Shown here piece after piece: positions 1-13,900 of a stretch of DNA of 64,000 nt. Numbering within the stretch: position 1 is the first letter of the stretch; every line of letters starts with the position of its first letter. The notes under the pieces were generated by a model that was given only the letters and a program-made list of their open reading frames with translations, was not told where the DNA came from and searched no databases. The stretch comes from Plectrocnemia conspersa (lineage: Eukaryota; Arthropoda; Insecta; Trichoptera; Polycentropodidae): NCBI GenBank assembly GCA_009617715.1, contig VTFK01000191.1, forward strand, positions 248,001-312,000, given 5' to 3'. A program made the position numbers and the translations under genes.

Positions 1-1889
1 GTAATTAAAAGTATATCGAACGTATATCCGTATCTTGTGCTTTAGAGCTAATAAAAGGGCCGTAAACCCATACTTACCATCTCTTTCTCAATTATAAATA
101 ATAATGAAATGGATCGCTCTCGAACTGACTATGTTAACGCAAGCTTATTAGATTTTCTAATTTTTTTTAAAGTATATTTCAACGCAACAATTTAAATATG
201 TTTTAAGCTTGGCATGAATAATATTTTGGTTGCTTTTGCAAAAAAATACAGATACTTTGAAACAACATTAATGATAAAACTTGATTGTTTTTAAATAGCT
301 TAGTTCTAAAGTCAGTGAAAAATAAGATTTAAATAATCGATATAAATGTTGAGTGTTAAATTTGATGATAAAAAAATCTAAAATTAAGAAATATTTAATG
401 ACAGTAAAAATTTCAAAGAAGCGTTAATTTGCATAAAGTTCGATATTTGCATAAAGCCCAAACTTGCCATCTCTTTCCCAATTAAGAATAATGATGAAAT
501 GGATAGTTCTCGAACTGACTGTGTTAATGCAAATAGGGTATTTTTTTTCATGTGCAGTGTGCATTGGTATAAATCTATGCCTAGCACATGTATGTATTTA
601 AATAATTTGATATTAAATAATAATGATTAATAATAATTAATTATATAGAAATTCGTAATAGAACTTACTATAAACATTATATTATATTATTAGATGCTTT
701 ATATTTTTTTAATGAGACGATCAAAACTTGACAGCTAGAATATATGTTTTATTTGTCATCATCGAGTTAATAACATCTTATGAATAACTTGAATAAAACC
801 AAAATAGATTCGTTCATAAACGCAAACTAATATATGGGAAATTTCCCAAACGTTATTATAAACAATTTTAATTCAAAAACCATAATGAATGGCTTAATTA
901 TCTGCTTGTTTAATTTAAAAAATAACCGGTTCGAAAAGATCCACAATCTCTGTAATAGGATTATCATTCCTTGGCATGCAACGGTCAGGTGAGCCGAAGA
1001 AAGTGACGGGAAGTAGCCACATAATAGAATGTAATCCCATATTCAAACGTGGACGGCAGAGAAAGGCCCACAGCGGAGATAATTGCATTTTTTTCACTAT
1101 AAATACAATCACAAAAAAAGATTCTTTAAATACGCGGAGTATTATGGTAATTTTGTATGCACATTAAGTCGGATACACCGCATGCGCAAACTGCACCACT
1201 TTTACTCAGCTGGCGACAAATTTTGGGTATAATTCGTAATCACCTTTCACTCGTTACAATTTACGATAACTCTTAATGGTCGTTTTTAATGACTTATTCG
1301 GCGAATCGATTAAAAAATAGTTGAAAGATATGTGAGTAACAATTAACAATTTAAAGTCACGTTTCTAATATTCTGAAGCCGAATATGAAATTAAATCTTA
1401 TTTAAGTCTTTCACTTACACGATGGATAAATCAATAGATTTGATTCTAGCTTTATATGTTTTGACGTTATATATATATATTTTTTATCATCGCACATCAC
1501 ACAGTTGCAAATTAAGCCATTTGTAAAGCACCAGATTCAATATATCTGATTTAAAAATATAATAAAAATCATACGTGAGTACATTATAATATGACGTGCC
1601 ATCTATGAATCAAAGATTTAAAAATAATTTCCTCAATCAAACACAGACATTTTCCAAAAAAAGTAATAATAAACTCAGACAATCAGAGGTCATTATTTGA
1701 TCACGTGAACCGATCATTACTCAATGAAGTTTGACTATCTCCATGTATTGCTTTCTATTTTGGTTTTATTAAAATAATACAAGTTTAATCATGGTAGTTA
1801 CATTAAAGTTTAAATTATATAAGGATGTTATTGAATTAAATGTTCTGATATAATACCATAGTACTACTTCATGACTATTCAATTAATAT
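1..1889. other. AT-rich intergenic DNA, no gene recognised
   Basis: No exon with a recognisable protein family or convincing splice sites was found here. A less AT-rich patch at about 980-1260 carries a CGCATGCGCA palindrome-like site (1179-1188), of the kind seen in the GC islands at 17.1 and 42.1 kb. Short open frames in this patch look like composition effects. Confidence 0.5.
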
Positions 1890-2190
1890 ATATTATAATA
1901 TGACAAAATATTTATTTTATTTTTAATTTTTTTAAGTACATTTTAGCTAAAGTAGCTCATTTTTAGAGAATTTTTAATAGCTAGCACGTACAACTTAGCT
2001 TGAATTTAATTAACCGTCATTATATTTATCCGTGAGATAAGGAAAGTTTAGGTAAACCTAATGATATAATTAGATAAAAATTTCTAATTCCGATCTTACA
2101 GACTAAGGCCCATATGAGATTCGAACCCATGTCTTTTAGCTCAATAGTCAGCAACCAATACCACTCGTATATCATGTTGGTAATATTGAA
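1890..2190 (-). repeat. tRNA-derived SINE copy, minus strand
   Basis: On the minus strand this has a pol III-like head: an A-box-like GTGGTATTGGTTG (2152-2164) and a canonical B box GGTTCGAATCTC (2116-2127). The body that follows has the block order ATTAGGTTT, CCTTATCTCACGGAT, TAATTAAA, AAAATTCTCTA. The same blocks recur at 2.7, 2.9, 5.9, 10.9, 23.2 and 49.2 kb. Boundaries are approximate. Confidence 0.7.
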
Positions 2191-2699
2191 TGCTCAATGG
2201 TACTAAAATATATATTTTTACGTTACTCAACATTTATATTTTTCATTTGCGCTGTCTTCACACATATGTATATATTATACATCCGAGGCATGTTTTTGGG
2301 GTAGAGAGATGAACACTTAGTGTACAGGAGAAAATGTAATTGCTTTCCGGTGATGTACACTTAGTATACAGGTAAAAATGTCTTAAGGTGGGAACTTAAA
2401 TATTATAAAATAAGCATTAGAATCATAGTCCATGATGAAACATTACAAGTATTATGCTATATGGTCTGAAAACAAAATTAGTGATGAGTGTTTAATAAAG
2501 AGAAGTTTTTTGAACTAAATAATTGTTAAGCGTCAAGTTGAAAACATATGTACGCAAAAGACACTACCGTACAAAACACATAAATACGACTGACAATACC
2601 CATTATTGTATTAGTTTGTTAATAATTTAATTAGTGTATTATTAAGTCACAACTATGGAACAGAGTTGTGTCTGTGATTAATACTTGTGTTAGAATTCC
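2191..2699. other. AT-rich spacer
   Basis: I see no gene or repeat boundary in this stretch between SINE copies. Confidence 0.5.
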
Positions 2700-2885
2700 A
2701 TATATACCATATTTTATTTTAAATTTCTATGCATCTGGGAGATTGAAATAAGTGATTATTATTATATGTGTATTTATGTAATTATTATTTCACTAGATCA
2801 TGACATATTAGGTTTTCTTAGATTTTCCCAATCTCACGGTATGCGGTAATATTAGATTATATTTTAAAAATATATGTCACTGACT
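2700..2885 (+). repeat. SINE fragment, plus strand
   Basis: Carries the SINE body blocks (CTGGGAGATTGAAAT, GTGATTATTATT, ATTAGGTTTTCTTAGATTTT, AATCTCACGG). It lies directly upstream of a second copy of the same body, so this is a tandem or nested pair. The tRNA head is not clear. Confidence 0.65.
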
Positions 2886-2899
2886 TATATACTGTGATT

Positions 2900-3207
2900 A
2901 TATACTTCTATCGTGTCTGGAAAATCAGAATTAGTAATTATTATATGCTTCTAATTTTGATCGACCATTACAGATTAGGTTTTTTAAATTTTCCTGATCT
3001 CACAGAGAAATATTATAATGAATAATTAAAATAAAATTGTACGTTTAAATAATAACTTAAAATAAACTTCACTTATATACAGATTTCACTCTGGTGTCTC
3101 ACCACTTAATTAGTTGATGTTTATTGTATTTATTTCGTTGTAACATATTGGGCTAAATCCTGTCGTGATGCATTGAAAGATTTATAATAAATAAATAAAT
3201 AAAATAC
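2900..3207 (+). repeat. SINE 3' half with (TAAA)n tail
   Basis: Repeats the body blocks (TTCTATCGTGTCTGG, CCATTACAGATTAGGTTTT, TTCCTGATCTCACAG), then a 3' segment ending in an AATAAATAAATAAATAAA tail. The copy at 23.17-23.53 kb ends in the same 3' segment and tail. A simple-repeat tail is typical of SINEs mobilised by a non-LTR retrotransposon. Confidence 0.7.
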
Positions 3208-5890
3208 TAAATTTTTGACAAAATATTTATTAAAGATTATTTTGTAAAGATATGTTTACAAAATAAAATGTAAGCTTCGTGTACACCACAGGATAGAAAT
3301 GTTTAGTAAAATATAAAATTCTCACGTAAACAAAAATATTATATAATATATGAAAATAAATTAAATTAAATCCACTATGAAAAAATATATCATTAAGCGT
3401 TACTTAAAAATATATATTTTTTAAATCAAGTCAAATATGTACCTAACAAAATGTTGAAATAACTAGAATAATATATCGATGACCTTAATTGTTTAACTGC
3501 ATGATTGCAAACTTAACAGTAAGAGCAAATAACTATGCGGTTTGTTTAATTCGTTGATATGCAAGATCTACCTGATTTTTTTAAAGTTATTTTCATAGAC
3601 ATGATAGATTTCATATAAACGCGAATTTTTAAAGGTTTTTTATAGAAGATTTTCAAAGCATATCTAGACCAAGAATTGTAGGGGCAAATTTTTGTTATTA
3701 ATTTATTTGCATCGTCGATATAAATATGAAAGATTTTCGTAGCACTAACCAAAAATTTAATTAGGTAGTTTTCAATATCTGTAATAAATGTTTTAATTAT
3801 CCCAGAAGTCATATACATACATACCTAAAATTTTATTTTAAAATAATTAATGACAAATATTTTAGAAACCCTTGTTAATTTACGTTGAGTGTTATGCCCA
3901 AATTAAGTTTTTATGAACATTAATGCAACATTTCATAAATATTGATTTTGTACATTTGTGATAAACACATATTTTTTCAGTCAATCTAATTCAAATATCT
4001 TTCGTAAGATATTGTATGTAAAATATACAAAGTAACACTTTTAATTAACTAAACTGAAAGTATTATTACCAATGTTGAATGCCATAAATACTTAACACGT
4101 ACATATACATCACAAATCAGCGAAACAATAGCCAGGTATTATTAGAGAGATTTCATCAATAATTAAAAACATTAAAGTTTTAACGCGATAATTTATATGT
4201 ATGTGTACGTCACGATACATCGCGAGCTTAGCTAGCGTTACTTAACTCAGTTTCGCACCAGTGACGAGCCAGTGACGTCCGTGCAAAATACATATGACAA
4301 AAAGCGGAAATTGAAAAAAAAATCAATGACAAATCGGAGGACGAATGGGTAAAAACACACGACAAACAATGAATGGCTCGAATTAAGCGTCGCTTCCGAA
4401 TATATTATTCGTACACACATGTGGAGCAAGTCGGATGGGTTTCCGTTAAAAATTGTTGGCGACCGCTGGCGCGTGCTTCCTGTGGTCAGTGCCAACAATG
4501 GGGTCCGTAAGACCAGGACGAAAAGTGTGGGAAGTTTGACGTTTATTGTGCATTGTTAATGGAGATCGATCGATCATTTTTACCTGTCGTTCATATGCAT
4601 GAAGTTCGCATAATAGAGGTATTACAATCGATCAAAAAATTCTCTAATTAGCAACTTTGTCTAATGCGCGTGTTCTCAATCTCAAAATCGATGATATTTA
4701 CAGTTTTATAATTCGTAATATTTTAGAACATATCAATGGATGTCACAGAGATTTTAAGGGCTATTAAGCAAAATTGAAATATTTCATGATCGACACTGTG
4801 TCAGATATTAGATATATAACAACACATATGGTAATCATGGTTGCCTCCTTTGAATTAGTAGCACTTGATTATGAGCGCGAATATATTAAACTGTACACAG
4901 ATAATTTATTTCAATGAATAGTGGACATGTTAGGTTGCTCAACTTTTTAAAAAAATAATGTTATAAATATATTAGGTTATATAATTTATAACATTTATAT
5001 TTATTTAAATTATAGTTTGGCTATACTATATTTTCCTAATGCAAGTAATAAGTAATTGTTTTTTAAATACCGCATATTATATTATTAGGATTTAAACAAA
5101 CATATAAAATTTCTTGTTCCTTAAGTATATTTAAATGAGTATAAATAATGAAATTATATTTAAAATTTTGAAGATAAACTATAGTATTCTTCAACCTTTC
5201 TTTGAAAAACGGGTCATGTTTTATTTAGTAGACCTGAATAATAATAAATTACTAATTCATTTACTTCAGTAATAGATCAAAGTGCCTTTAATTGCGTAAC
5301 ACATTTTTTTGTATATGTATTATAATCATCCCTCGATTTACGCGGTAGATATATTCTAGGAAATAACTTTTTAACGTTTCTTTAAATTATAAAGAAAACG
5401 AGTAAAATCTTTAGTGAAACGCGTACATTCAGGACACACTGCATAGACAGTGGTAGATGTTCCAGATGTAGATCAAGTGCAAGAAGTGGAAGCAGACTAT
5501 TAATTAACCACTCATTTGTACATCGCCGCGCTAATCAAATATGTTTAATTTAGGGTATTTATTTAAAAAAAAAAAATGTTTTTTTTTAACCGCGTAAATG
5601 CGAAGGATAAGTGTATGTAGTATATAAATACTAAAAAAATATTTAAAAAAAGTTTTAATAAACATTTGGTCGCGTATCGCAAAATTTTTAAAACATAATT
5701 TTTCTAATATTTATTTTTATAAAAGTTCGGTTTAGCAGCGTAGCGGTAAATTTTATATAAATAATTTTATGATTATTGCAAAACATTCTATGTTGTTAAG
5801 GTCTAATCGCTAGGCACAAAAAAAATCGAAAAAGTAGCCTAACTTGATTTTTAAATAACACGGTTTCTTAACATCATTTTTAAATAGTTA
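3208..5890. other. Intergenic DNA, no gene recognised
   Basis: AT-rich sequence with one more GC-balanced patch at about 4200-4560 containing GTGACGTCC (CRE-like). It could be regulatory or an old transposon. No open frame there resembles a known protein. Confidence 0.45.
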
Positions 5891-6070
5891 ACCAGCACAA
5901 TATACTAGTGATTTAAGTTAGTGACTATTACGTGAAAGATCTAGGTTGAAATCCCATATGAATTCTACTATTTTTTTTAAATTTTCTATCGTGTCTAGGA
6001 GATTTGAATTAGTGATTATTATTTAATTATAATTCCGATCAATAATTACAGATTATGTTTTGTGAATAGA
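5891..6070 (+). repeat. SINE copy, plus strand
   Basis: A degenerate B box (GGTTGAAATCCC near 5946) is followed by the body blocks TTCTATCGTGTCTAGGAGA, TTAGTGATTATTAT and ATTACAGATTA. The copy appears 3'-truncated. Confidence 0.65.
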
Positions 6071-9000
6071 TTGTTTATTGGCTGTGTCTACTATGACCGC
6101 AATGAGCAGAATACGTTCGTTGAACGAAACAAAATATTGGAAAGACACAACCTTTATTATTGTTTAACGCTTATCTCAAAAACAGGTGTGCGTCGCAATT
6201 TTTTGTGAAGTTTAGGTTACGTTTTTGTATTTTTTGTTTCAAGACGCACGCAAAGATTTAATTTCAATAAGTGCAATAATTCCATCGCGGTTAATTTATT
6301 TCTAGTTATTAAATTTATATGTAAAACCGCACAAAACAAACGCCGCGCCGTACGGATGCGAATTTGATCTTTAGATATATCAAATTTGTTCCCAACATTA
6401 TTAGCTATTGTATTATATGTACAATAAATTATATTTATTTTACTAAATTAATTTAATTGCAGCTGATCTTAATTCTTGTGATTTTAAAAAGCTAAAATTA
6501 CACAAAGAAGATGGTGAGGAGAATATCGATTTTTAAAACTATTTCAGTTAATATGATATTAATGATATCTTTAGCTAAAGAAATAAATATACATAAGTTA
6601 CATTAAATGCAAAAAAAATCTCCATGGTATTCAATGTGTTAAATAAAATTTGGAATTTTAATGTTTAATTAGTCGCACAGTAAGAATATTGAAAAAAACA
6701 TTGAAGTGGCAAGCAAACATCTTTTTTTGAATTGTTATACTCAAGTTGCTCGTAAAATAAATTAAATTAGCATTCGTACTTATCCCTTTAACCTAAAATC
6801 GAGCTGATTGCTTACGTTTATACCGTAGTAGTACTCATGTTAAACCACTCAACTTTTATAGTATATGTATTTAAGCAAACTTCAATATATTCTTTAGGTC
6901 GCTAGTTCCGCCACTGCTTTTTAACCTCTTTATTTAAATTGTTACGCACGATGTTTTTACTGAAGTCAAAAATATATACACCTAGACTAGAATTCATTAA
7001 AAATAATATTAATATTATTATATGTTGTTCATATTTTTATATTGTTAGCACAACGATGTAGTTTAAATTAACTCTGTCTGGTTGCGGAACGTACACCAAT
7101 TTATAAATTCTTTGAAATGACAACTGCGAACCGTCGCGCGTGAAAATACACCAATTAACTACGTTTTTAATGTTCTCAGTTCGCTAGAAAAAGTTAGCTG
7201 ATTAATTGCGGAAGGGTATCCGCGAGGAAATTCACCAGGAAGTAAATTTCTAAGCAAGCATTTCACAGATCAACATTACGCAAGATGCGATAGGATTCCA
7301 TAATAATGCAACAACAAAACTATGTAGGCGCAGTGATTGACGTTTTATATAGGGGTTTAATATTATAATTCATAACGAAATGAAAACGCCTCAATGCTGA
7401 CGATTTTCCCACGTAGTCGTGTGAAAATTCGACGATTTTATTGTGCCACCACGTGCAGCATATTTGCCTCTTTTTTGCGTTAAAAAGGAAAACGTTACGT
7501 TGTTTATTACGTATTAAAATATATTTATGTATATTCCGCGTTTTATTTTGAATTTATGAACATATCCTGATTACTTTTTTCAAATGGATAACTACATATA
7601 ATTTATGGCTTATAGTGCAGCATTGTCTTAGAAAATATAAAAACATCTAAACATTGAAAAGTGTATCTTATAATATGGATGTGTTTGATTAAAAACTATA
7701 GTTCTAAACATTATTGATTACTTTGAAAATGAAAATTGCTAATAAACAATACAAAAACATATCGATAGCTTTAATTGTAAATAACGCGATAATGATTTAA
7801 TATCGTCACTTTGCTTTCATAATTCCAATATACATACTGTTAACATATTACATCTCATCAAGTATATCTAGAATATCTTAAATTAAAGACAATCTGTTTA
7901 ATTACGTTATACAGCTTAGATGGAACCATAGAACCATTAATATGTATTTTGTCATAGAAACATATTTATCTTACTCTACATATCCTGGCACTAATATAAC
8001 AATAAAACTGTAAATTCATTGCATACCTGCTTATTTCAAGCGTTATTTTTAATACGAGCAATGTATAATATAATAAAAAAATAATTGCTTTATTAGCTTC
8101 TGAAAAGCATAATTATAGGCTTGTCGTGCGCTTCACATCAATTTGATTAATAACCCAACCGCCCATAATAATTGCACCTGATCTTATAAGCATAAAAAGC
8201 TAGATCAAAACTGCTTCAAAGTGTCGACCTTGGTCGATATATCAATAGCGCTTTCATCGTAAGCAGCGAACGCCCATTTTATAATTAAATTAATCGTCAA
8301 TGGGTTCGAAATGAAAATCGAAAACGAAGTCAACAGACTTTGGAAACGAGCGATAGGAAAGTTGTGTATTACCCATGGTAAAACCGGATTAGGATGATGA
8401 TTTATCTGATTGTTAGATTAAAAAGTTGTAATAACAAATGTATACGAATGAATCGTTCGATCGAACGTAAATTTTAAATGACATAGATATGGTGAGATTT
8501 TCACATTTTTTTGCTACCTATATTTTATTTCTTTTGATGTATTATGATAAATAATTATTCATATGGTAAAAATAAACAATTTCTAATATTTTTTCCTATC
8601 ATAATAATCGTTCAGTTTATGCAAATAATTAGGCGGAAGTTTTAATAACACAATTAATTTTATTAATTGGAATGTTCTTGTTAAATATTTTAATGACCTC
8701 GTTATGTCTCTTTATTGGTATTTTTTATTAAACATATAATAATATAATATATTTACGTTTTTATAACTTCAAAACTGCAATAATTGGTTTTATAGGATTA
8801 TATTAAACATTTTATATAGATTTTCAATTTACAAATTTATTATTATAATATAAATTTTAACCTAATCCTAAAATAAAAATAAAGTAACTCGAAAAAAAAT
8901 ATGTGCTATATAGAATTACGATAAACTCATGTATTAATCAAATTTAAATTTGGTATTAAGAAGTAAAAGATTATAATGTGAAAGATGGAAAATATTAATT

Positions 9001-10930
9001 TATATTATATATGTAAATAATACTGATTTTCTTGCACTGTTTTGACGCTGCCCTTTTTTGTCGGCGCTATTTTGTCCTGCGCCGTTATGTTACAGATTCA
9101 TATTTTTTACTATTCAGTAATAATTAAAAAAAAAAGGTTTAAGATTACTAAAACACTTTTTTATATATTTTTGTTGTAAAAAGTGTATCGTTCTAAATAT
9201 TAATTTACATGTTAAAAATAGACAAGACTATAAAAGAGCATAGTGAATAAATGATTTTATAAGGAGATCATAGATTATTTTTCAGCATTCCTATCAAATA
9301 TATTATTATAATATATATATAAATATAAAAAAATTAGTTTTGTATTTAAAATGTCTTCAAACTGATGCAAATTTTTAACATAAAAAAATCCAAATGTATT
9401 TAAAAACATTATATTTATAGTATTTATTGAGGCAGTAACTATGTTTGTTTTGGTCAGTAATTTAATTAAGCATTCAGTTGTTTTGCTCAAAGATCGATAA
9501 TGAGTGTTTATTTTTATGTTAAGTGCTATGTTTTTAAATTAAATGGTTAGGTATATTTTGACCAAATTATGGTACGGAAAAGAATAATACGCGTTGATAA
9601 ACATAAAATAAAATTGCTTATCATTTACCATTATTGACTAACCGAATATTAATCATCTTACTGACCGTTTGAGTTAAAATTTACTGGCCATTTAATTATT
9701 ACAATATTTGTTTATGCAATTTAACTAAAACTTTTGATGGCAGTGCATCGAGAAATTTTCCTAACGATTAAAAAACGGTCTACATTTATTTGGTAGCACA
9801 AAAAAAAAATTAATATTCATCATGTTTATTTGATCCATTATCTAGATATTTTTATAAGTAGTAAAAACTGCAATGTATTTGGTCAATTCAAGATCCTATT
9901 TGCTAACTGCTTTTAAATATATTTTTTACGTTCATCTGGGCAATTTTTCTTGAAATTAAGTTTTTTTTAATAGCATATGACAACCTGATGCATCATATAT
10001 TAATTTTATATAAATATGGCTCACAACATTATAATAAATGGCAGTTTATAATAGTACGAGACTAGTTTTCTCTACCCTTTCAAGTGTAATTGTTTAACCG
10101 TTCATTTGCGGTTAACAATAATTAGGCTTATGGATAATAGTTGATCGACCTTTTAGTTGGATATGTGTGTGAAAGTCTCGCTTTTAACGTGTTTCTAAGG
10201 GGAAAGCCGATTTATGAAGAAAAAGTGCGTGTCGTCCATCGGCTGGATGTCCAGTTTCATTTGTGAAAAAGTGGAAAAGCGGCCGACCACTTTCTACATC
10301 GATCGTGTGCTATATTATTTATCATTACAGATACGCATCTTCGATTCTGCATGCCTTTGTTATGTCTATGTGTGTGTATGAAAAAAAAAACTCACAAATT
10401 AAACAGAGGCAGAGATATTTTTGCCGAGTGTCTGATAGACTTGACACAGATATTTTTTGCAGTGTAAATAATAAATAAAAAGATCTATTGAAGCGTTTAT
10501 CGAATTGTGTATTTTATTGAATTGTAAAAAAATGTATATAAAGCTATTTTCAATACAAATTAGAAAAAAGTAATAATTCTTATAATATTAAAAAGTAATA
10601 TTCATTAAACCTCAAAGAATCACGAATAAAACCCTATAGGCGTATAAATATGATATACTCTTGCATTACTGTTATTCTAAGTTAGATATAGACAATTGAC
10701 TAAAATTGAAATGGCAAACACAACACGAAACACGTGATTTTTCATACTTCCACCACCTTTGAGTTTATTATGCTCTTATTATTCTCAACGCCTCATATAT
10801 TGTCTTATATAATATTTCAAAGAAAGATTTGGTTAAGCGAACCCGAGTTTTTCAGGGATTAGTCACTGTATTTACTACTAGTTTATCGTTCTGATGGCAC
10901 TATATTACTGATCCTTATGGTGATCCCTTC
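6071..10930. other. Gene-poor AT-rich DNA
   Basis: Long AT-rich stretch with no recognised exon, RNA gene or bounded repeat. Short open frames at 9275-9490 and 10263-10478 have no family resemblance and no splice context. Confidence 0.5.
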
Positions 10931-11180
10931 ACATTATATAGTATGATAGACTGTGACTGAATACCATATGGACCTTAGCGTTTTTAAGTTTCTATCATGT
11001 TTGGGAGATCGGAATTAGTGATTAATATATATATAATTATAATTCTGATCGATTAGTTATACTTGGATCTTCCTAATCGCACGGATGAATATGTTAATGA
11101 TCAATTAAAATAGAGCTAAGTCGTTCATACTAGGTATTGAAAATTCTCTAATAATGAGCTATTTCAGCTCATAGAAAATA
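10931..11180 (+). repeat. SINE copy, plus strand
   Basis: Body blocks TTCTATCATGTTTGGGAGAT, GGAATTAGTGATTA, CCTAATCGCACGGATGAATAT, TCAATTAAAATAGAGCTAAG and AAAATTCTCTAATAATGAGC are all present. This is the best match to the minus copy at 1.9-2.2 kb. Confidence 0.7.
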
Positions 11181-11270
11181 TATTATATGTATTAAAAAAA
11201 TACATTAATTATTGTGATTGAAAAAAGTTAACAATGAATTAACGAGCTTATACTAAAACTGATTTCACAT

Positions 11271-11405
11271 GACGTCTGCACTCGAAAACCTCCTGTCCTT
11301 AGTATTATACATTCAAGTCCTCAACGTGTTCTCCAAACACAAATATGTCTTCGGCAGTAGCTACGAGAAGCTGTTCTAATTAATATGCGATGGTGCACAT
11401 AATAT
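11271..11405 (+). repeat. Two-copy repeat of unknown class (copy 1)
   Basis: About 130 bp clearly related to 62271-62390. Shared blocks are CTCGAAAAC, CTGTCCT, CTCAACG, TAGCTA, and GAT with GTGCACA. One frame reads protein-like in both copies, around HKYVFGSSYEKL here and HKDVLGNSYEEL in the other. This suggests a fragment of a transposon open frame. The family is not recognised. Confidence 0.5.
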
Positions 11406-11978
11406 TTTACGTTTACACCGTTTATATGTACTACATGAACATGTTTATTTATGTATGTATTCAATGAACTGACAAGCTATCAACAATGTGTCAATAAATG
11501 TATATCTATAATATCTATCTATGTCTTATAAGGTTTTAATGTAAAAATGAAAGTCACACTCTTAATAAAATATCAATATTAATTAATTATTCATAACATA
11601 AAATTTTAGTCATCTGATTAAAATCTTGTTTATATTTTAGTGAACCTAACGGCATCACTTTATGTATTCTGTATACATTTTTTGTACTTGAAAGACTACA
11701 AATATGGACATAGTAGCCGTCATTACCTTATTACGTACAACACGTATGAGAATTTCCGTTAAATTGTTTTAACTACCATAGGAAACGGGCGCTTAATGTC
11801 TTGTGTTGAATGATTTATATATGGCGATAATGCCTACACATTTTTTTTTTAATAAATTAACATATATATGTACATGTATTTGATTCTGTATAAAAATATG
11901 TTCTGTCCGGAAAATCAGATATAAAAAATCAGAAAATCTTTGTGATATATATATGTTAGGCATAATTGGTAAAATCAA

Positions 11979-12627
11979 TTATTGCATGAAGTGGACAAAA
12001 ATTGCCTAATTCATAAAAAGTATGAGCCCGTTGCTATATTTATGAATTAGGCAAATTATCTGCCAAATGCGTGAATTGAGCAGGAATAGTTTTGCTTATT
12101 TCGTGCATTGAACGCTCCCGGTGGTGTTTTTCGTTACTATGCCAAATGTCATTTGATTATATAAAAGCAAAACAATCATTAACTATAGTGATGTTCAACT
12201 TCTAAAATATCTAAAACTATAAATATGACAAGTACAAATCTTAGTAACAAGTATTTTCACGATTTATATAGTGGGTGTATGGTCGATTTTTAATCTCATA
12301 TGGCGTAACTGTTGGACAGGTTAGGTGCAAGCAAGCGTTGATCAGATAGATTGGCAGATATATCTGCCAATCTATCGGGATCAGTTACATGTCCAGATAA
12401 AGTATTAGTACGTGTACCACTATTTTTAACGGCTATACAATTCATATATTTTACATGACCAAAAAATTTAGACCATTTTCGCAGCTGTCAAAAATAAAAT
12501 TTGCCTTATTTACAAAAAACGCTACTTATCCTATTTGCGTAATGCATGCATTCGGCAAATAATTTGCCTAATTCATTAATGATATTGTTTAAGAATTAGG
12601 CAAGTTTTTGCCCATTTCACGCAATAA
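11979..12627. mobile_element. Foldback/MITE-like element with long imperfect inverted ends
   Basis: The left end starts TTATTGCATGAAGTGG; the right end, reverse-complemented, starts TTATTGCGTGAAATGG. Similarity continues for more than 100 bp (GCCTAATTC, GAATTAGGCAAATTA, TGCCAAATGC). The middle holds a short core motif at 12311-12346 that is also found in two other foldback elements. Next to it is a perfect 32-bp palindrome at 12345-12376 (arm GATAGATTGGCAGATA). No transposase is present, so this is non-autonomous. Confidence 0.75.
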
Positions 12628-13283
12628 ACAATTTCATTGATTCAGTGTAACATATATGATACACATAAATCAGATAAATGAAAGAAGTATTAAACATAAA
12701 ATATTTGTTTAAATAATATTCGGATTTAAATATTTAAAAATTCCACGCTGCGCGGTTAAATGTACGTTTGTAAAAAAATGTAAAGACCGATTAACCTTTG
12801 AAACTTTCTTAAAATAAAATAACAGTATATTGACAAAATATGACAATTTCAAATGCTACTCGAACAATTATACATTCGCAGTAAAGTGATTTTTGATCAA
12901 AAATTTTGTCCTCTTTTGTTCTAATTTTGTGCTTTTCAAACGAAAATTTTTGAGATGACATTTTTTTTATAAGAAATGTCAGTTTAAATTAAATTACTCA
13001 AAAATATTGCGCTACGCGACAACTTGTATTCTATTTTTTTCCTTAACTAAAATTTAACTACAAATCTAGTAATGGTTCTAAAATACTTGTATTGGTTATT
13101 TCGCTTTTTATTTAAATATGTATATTTTTGGAAAAAATATTATTATATAATTAAAAAAGTTTAAAAAAATGAGAATTATAATATTAAAATATGATAATGA
13201 AACATTCAGTAGCAAGCTGCCTACAGGGAGTAAAAATGTCTGGCAAATTATGCATATATTAGGGGTATATTATCAAACCCATA
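12628..13283. other. AT-rich spacer
   Basis: I see nothing recognisable in this stretch. Confidence 0.45.
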
Positions 13284-13900
13284 TATTAGGGGTGCCCAAA
13301 AGAAAAGACGTTTTTTTAATGAAGTAATTTTCCAATAACAAATTTAGTTTATAATATTATTCTACAAAATAATTTCCATTTACAGATACAACTTTCTTCC
13401 ATCGATCAGGAAAGTTATTAATCCCACATTTGTAAAATCTGACTAGCTGTGAGTTAAAATATTCAAAAGGAATCTTTAACTTCATTAACACCATTAAATT
13501 TTTTACCATCTAAATTATGTTGTAGAAACTAAAATAAATATTAATCTGATGGTGTTTTATTTAAAGAATATGGAAGATGAACAATAGTTTTTCATCCGAG
13601 AGCATTATTTTTTCTCGCGTGATTCTCGCAGTATGAGACAGGCGCGTCGCCTTGTTCTCGTCGCTTAGTGCGTGAGGAACCCACTCATTCTGTTTCCACG
13701 CCTCCCCAATATTTTAAAACTTCAAAAAACTTACATGTCAACTCCTGAATCGACATCTCTGTATTGGCTTTAATTTCTGCAGCTATGCGGTCATCATCGA
13801 TGAATTTTAGTGTCCCCCTTTTCGACTTGTCTTCCAAAAAAATTCCAGATTTAAATTTTTTGAACCATTTTTTAAATTGACGAACCAGTAAAACAATCCT
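13284..13900 (-). mobile_element. Degraded mariner-family transposon, minus strand
   Basis: The minus strand reads through typical mariner transposase motifs. There is a helix-turn-helix region containing WFKKFKSGIFLEDKSKRG (about 13815-13870), then DDDRIAAEIKANTEMSIQEL. Further on are a WVPHAL-like segment, SDEKLLFIFHI, and a C-terminal block resembling KLPDRWKKVVSVNGNYF near 13370-13420. The plus-strand end begins TTAGGGGTGCCCAAAAGAAA, resembling a mariner terminal repeat. The element is about half the normal ~1.3 kb, is frameshifted and has lost its 5' end; it cannot be active. Confidence 0.8.

Noticed and set aside
2116..2164. A genuine tRNA gene
   Set aside because: A and B boxes are present but no cloverleaf can be completed, and the sequence runs into the repeated SINE body.
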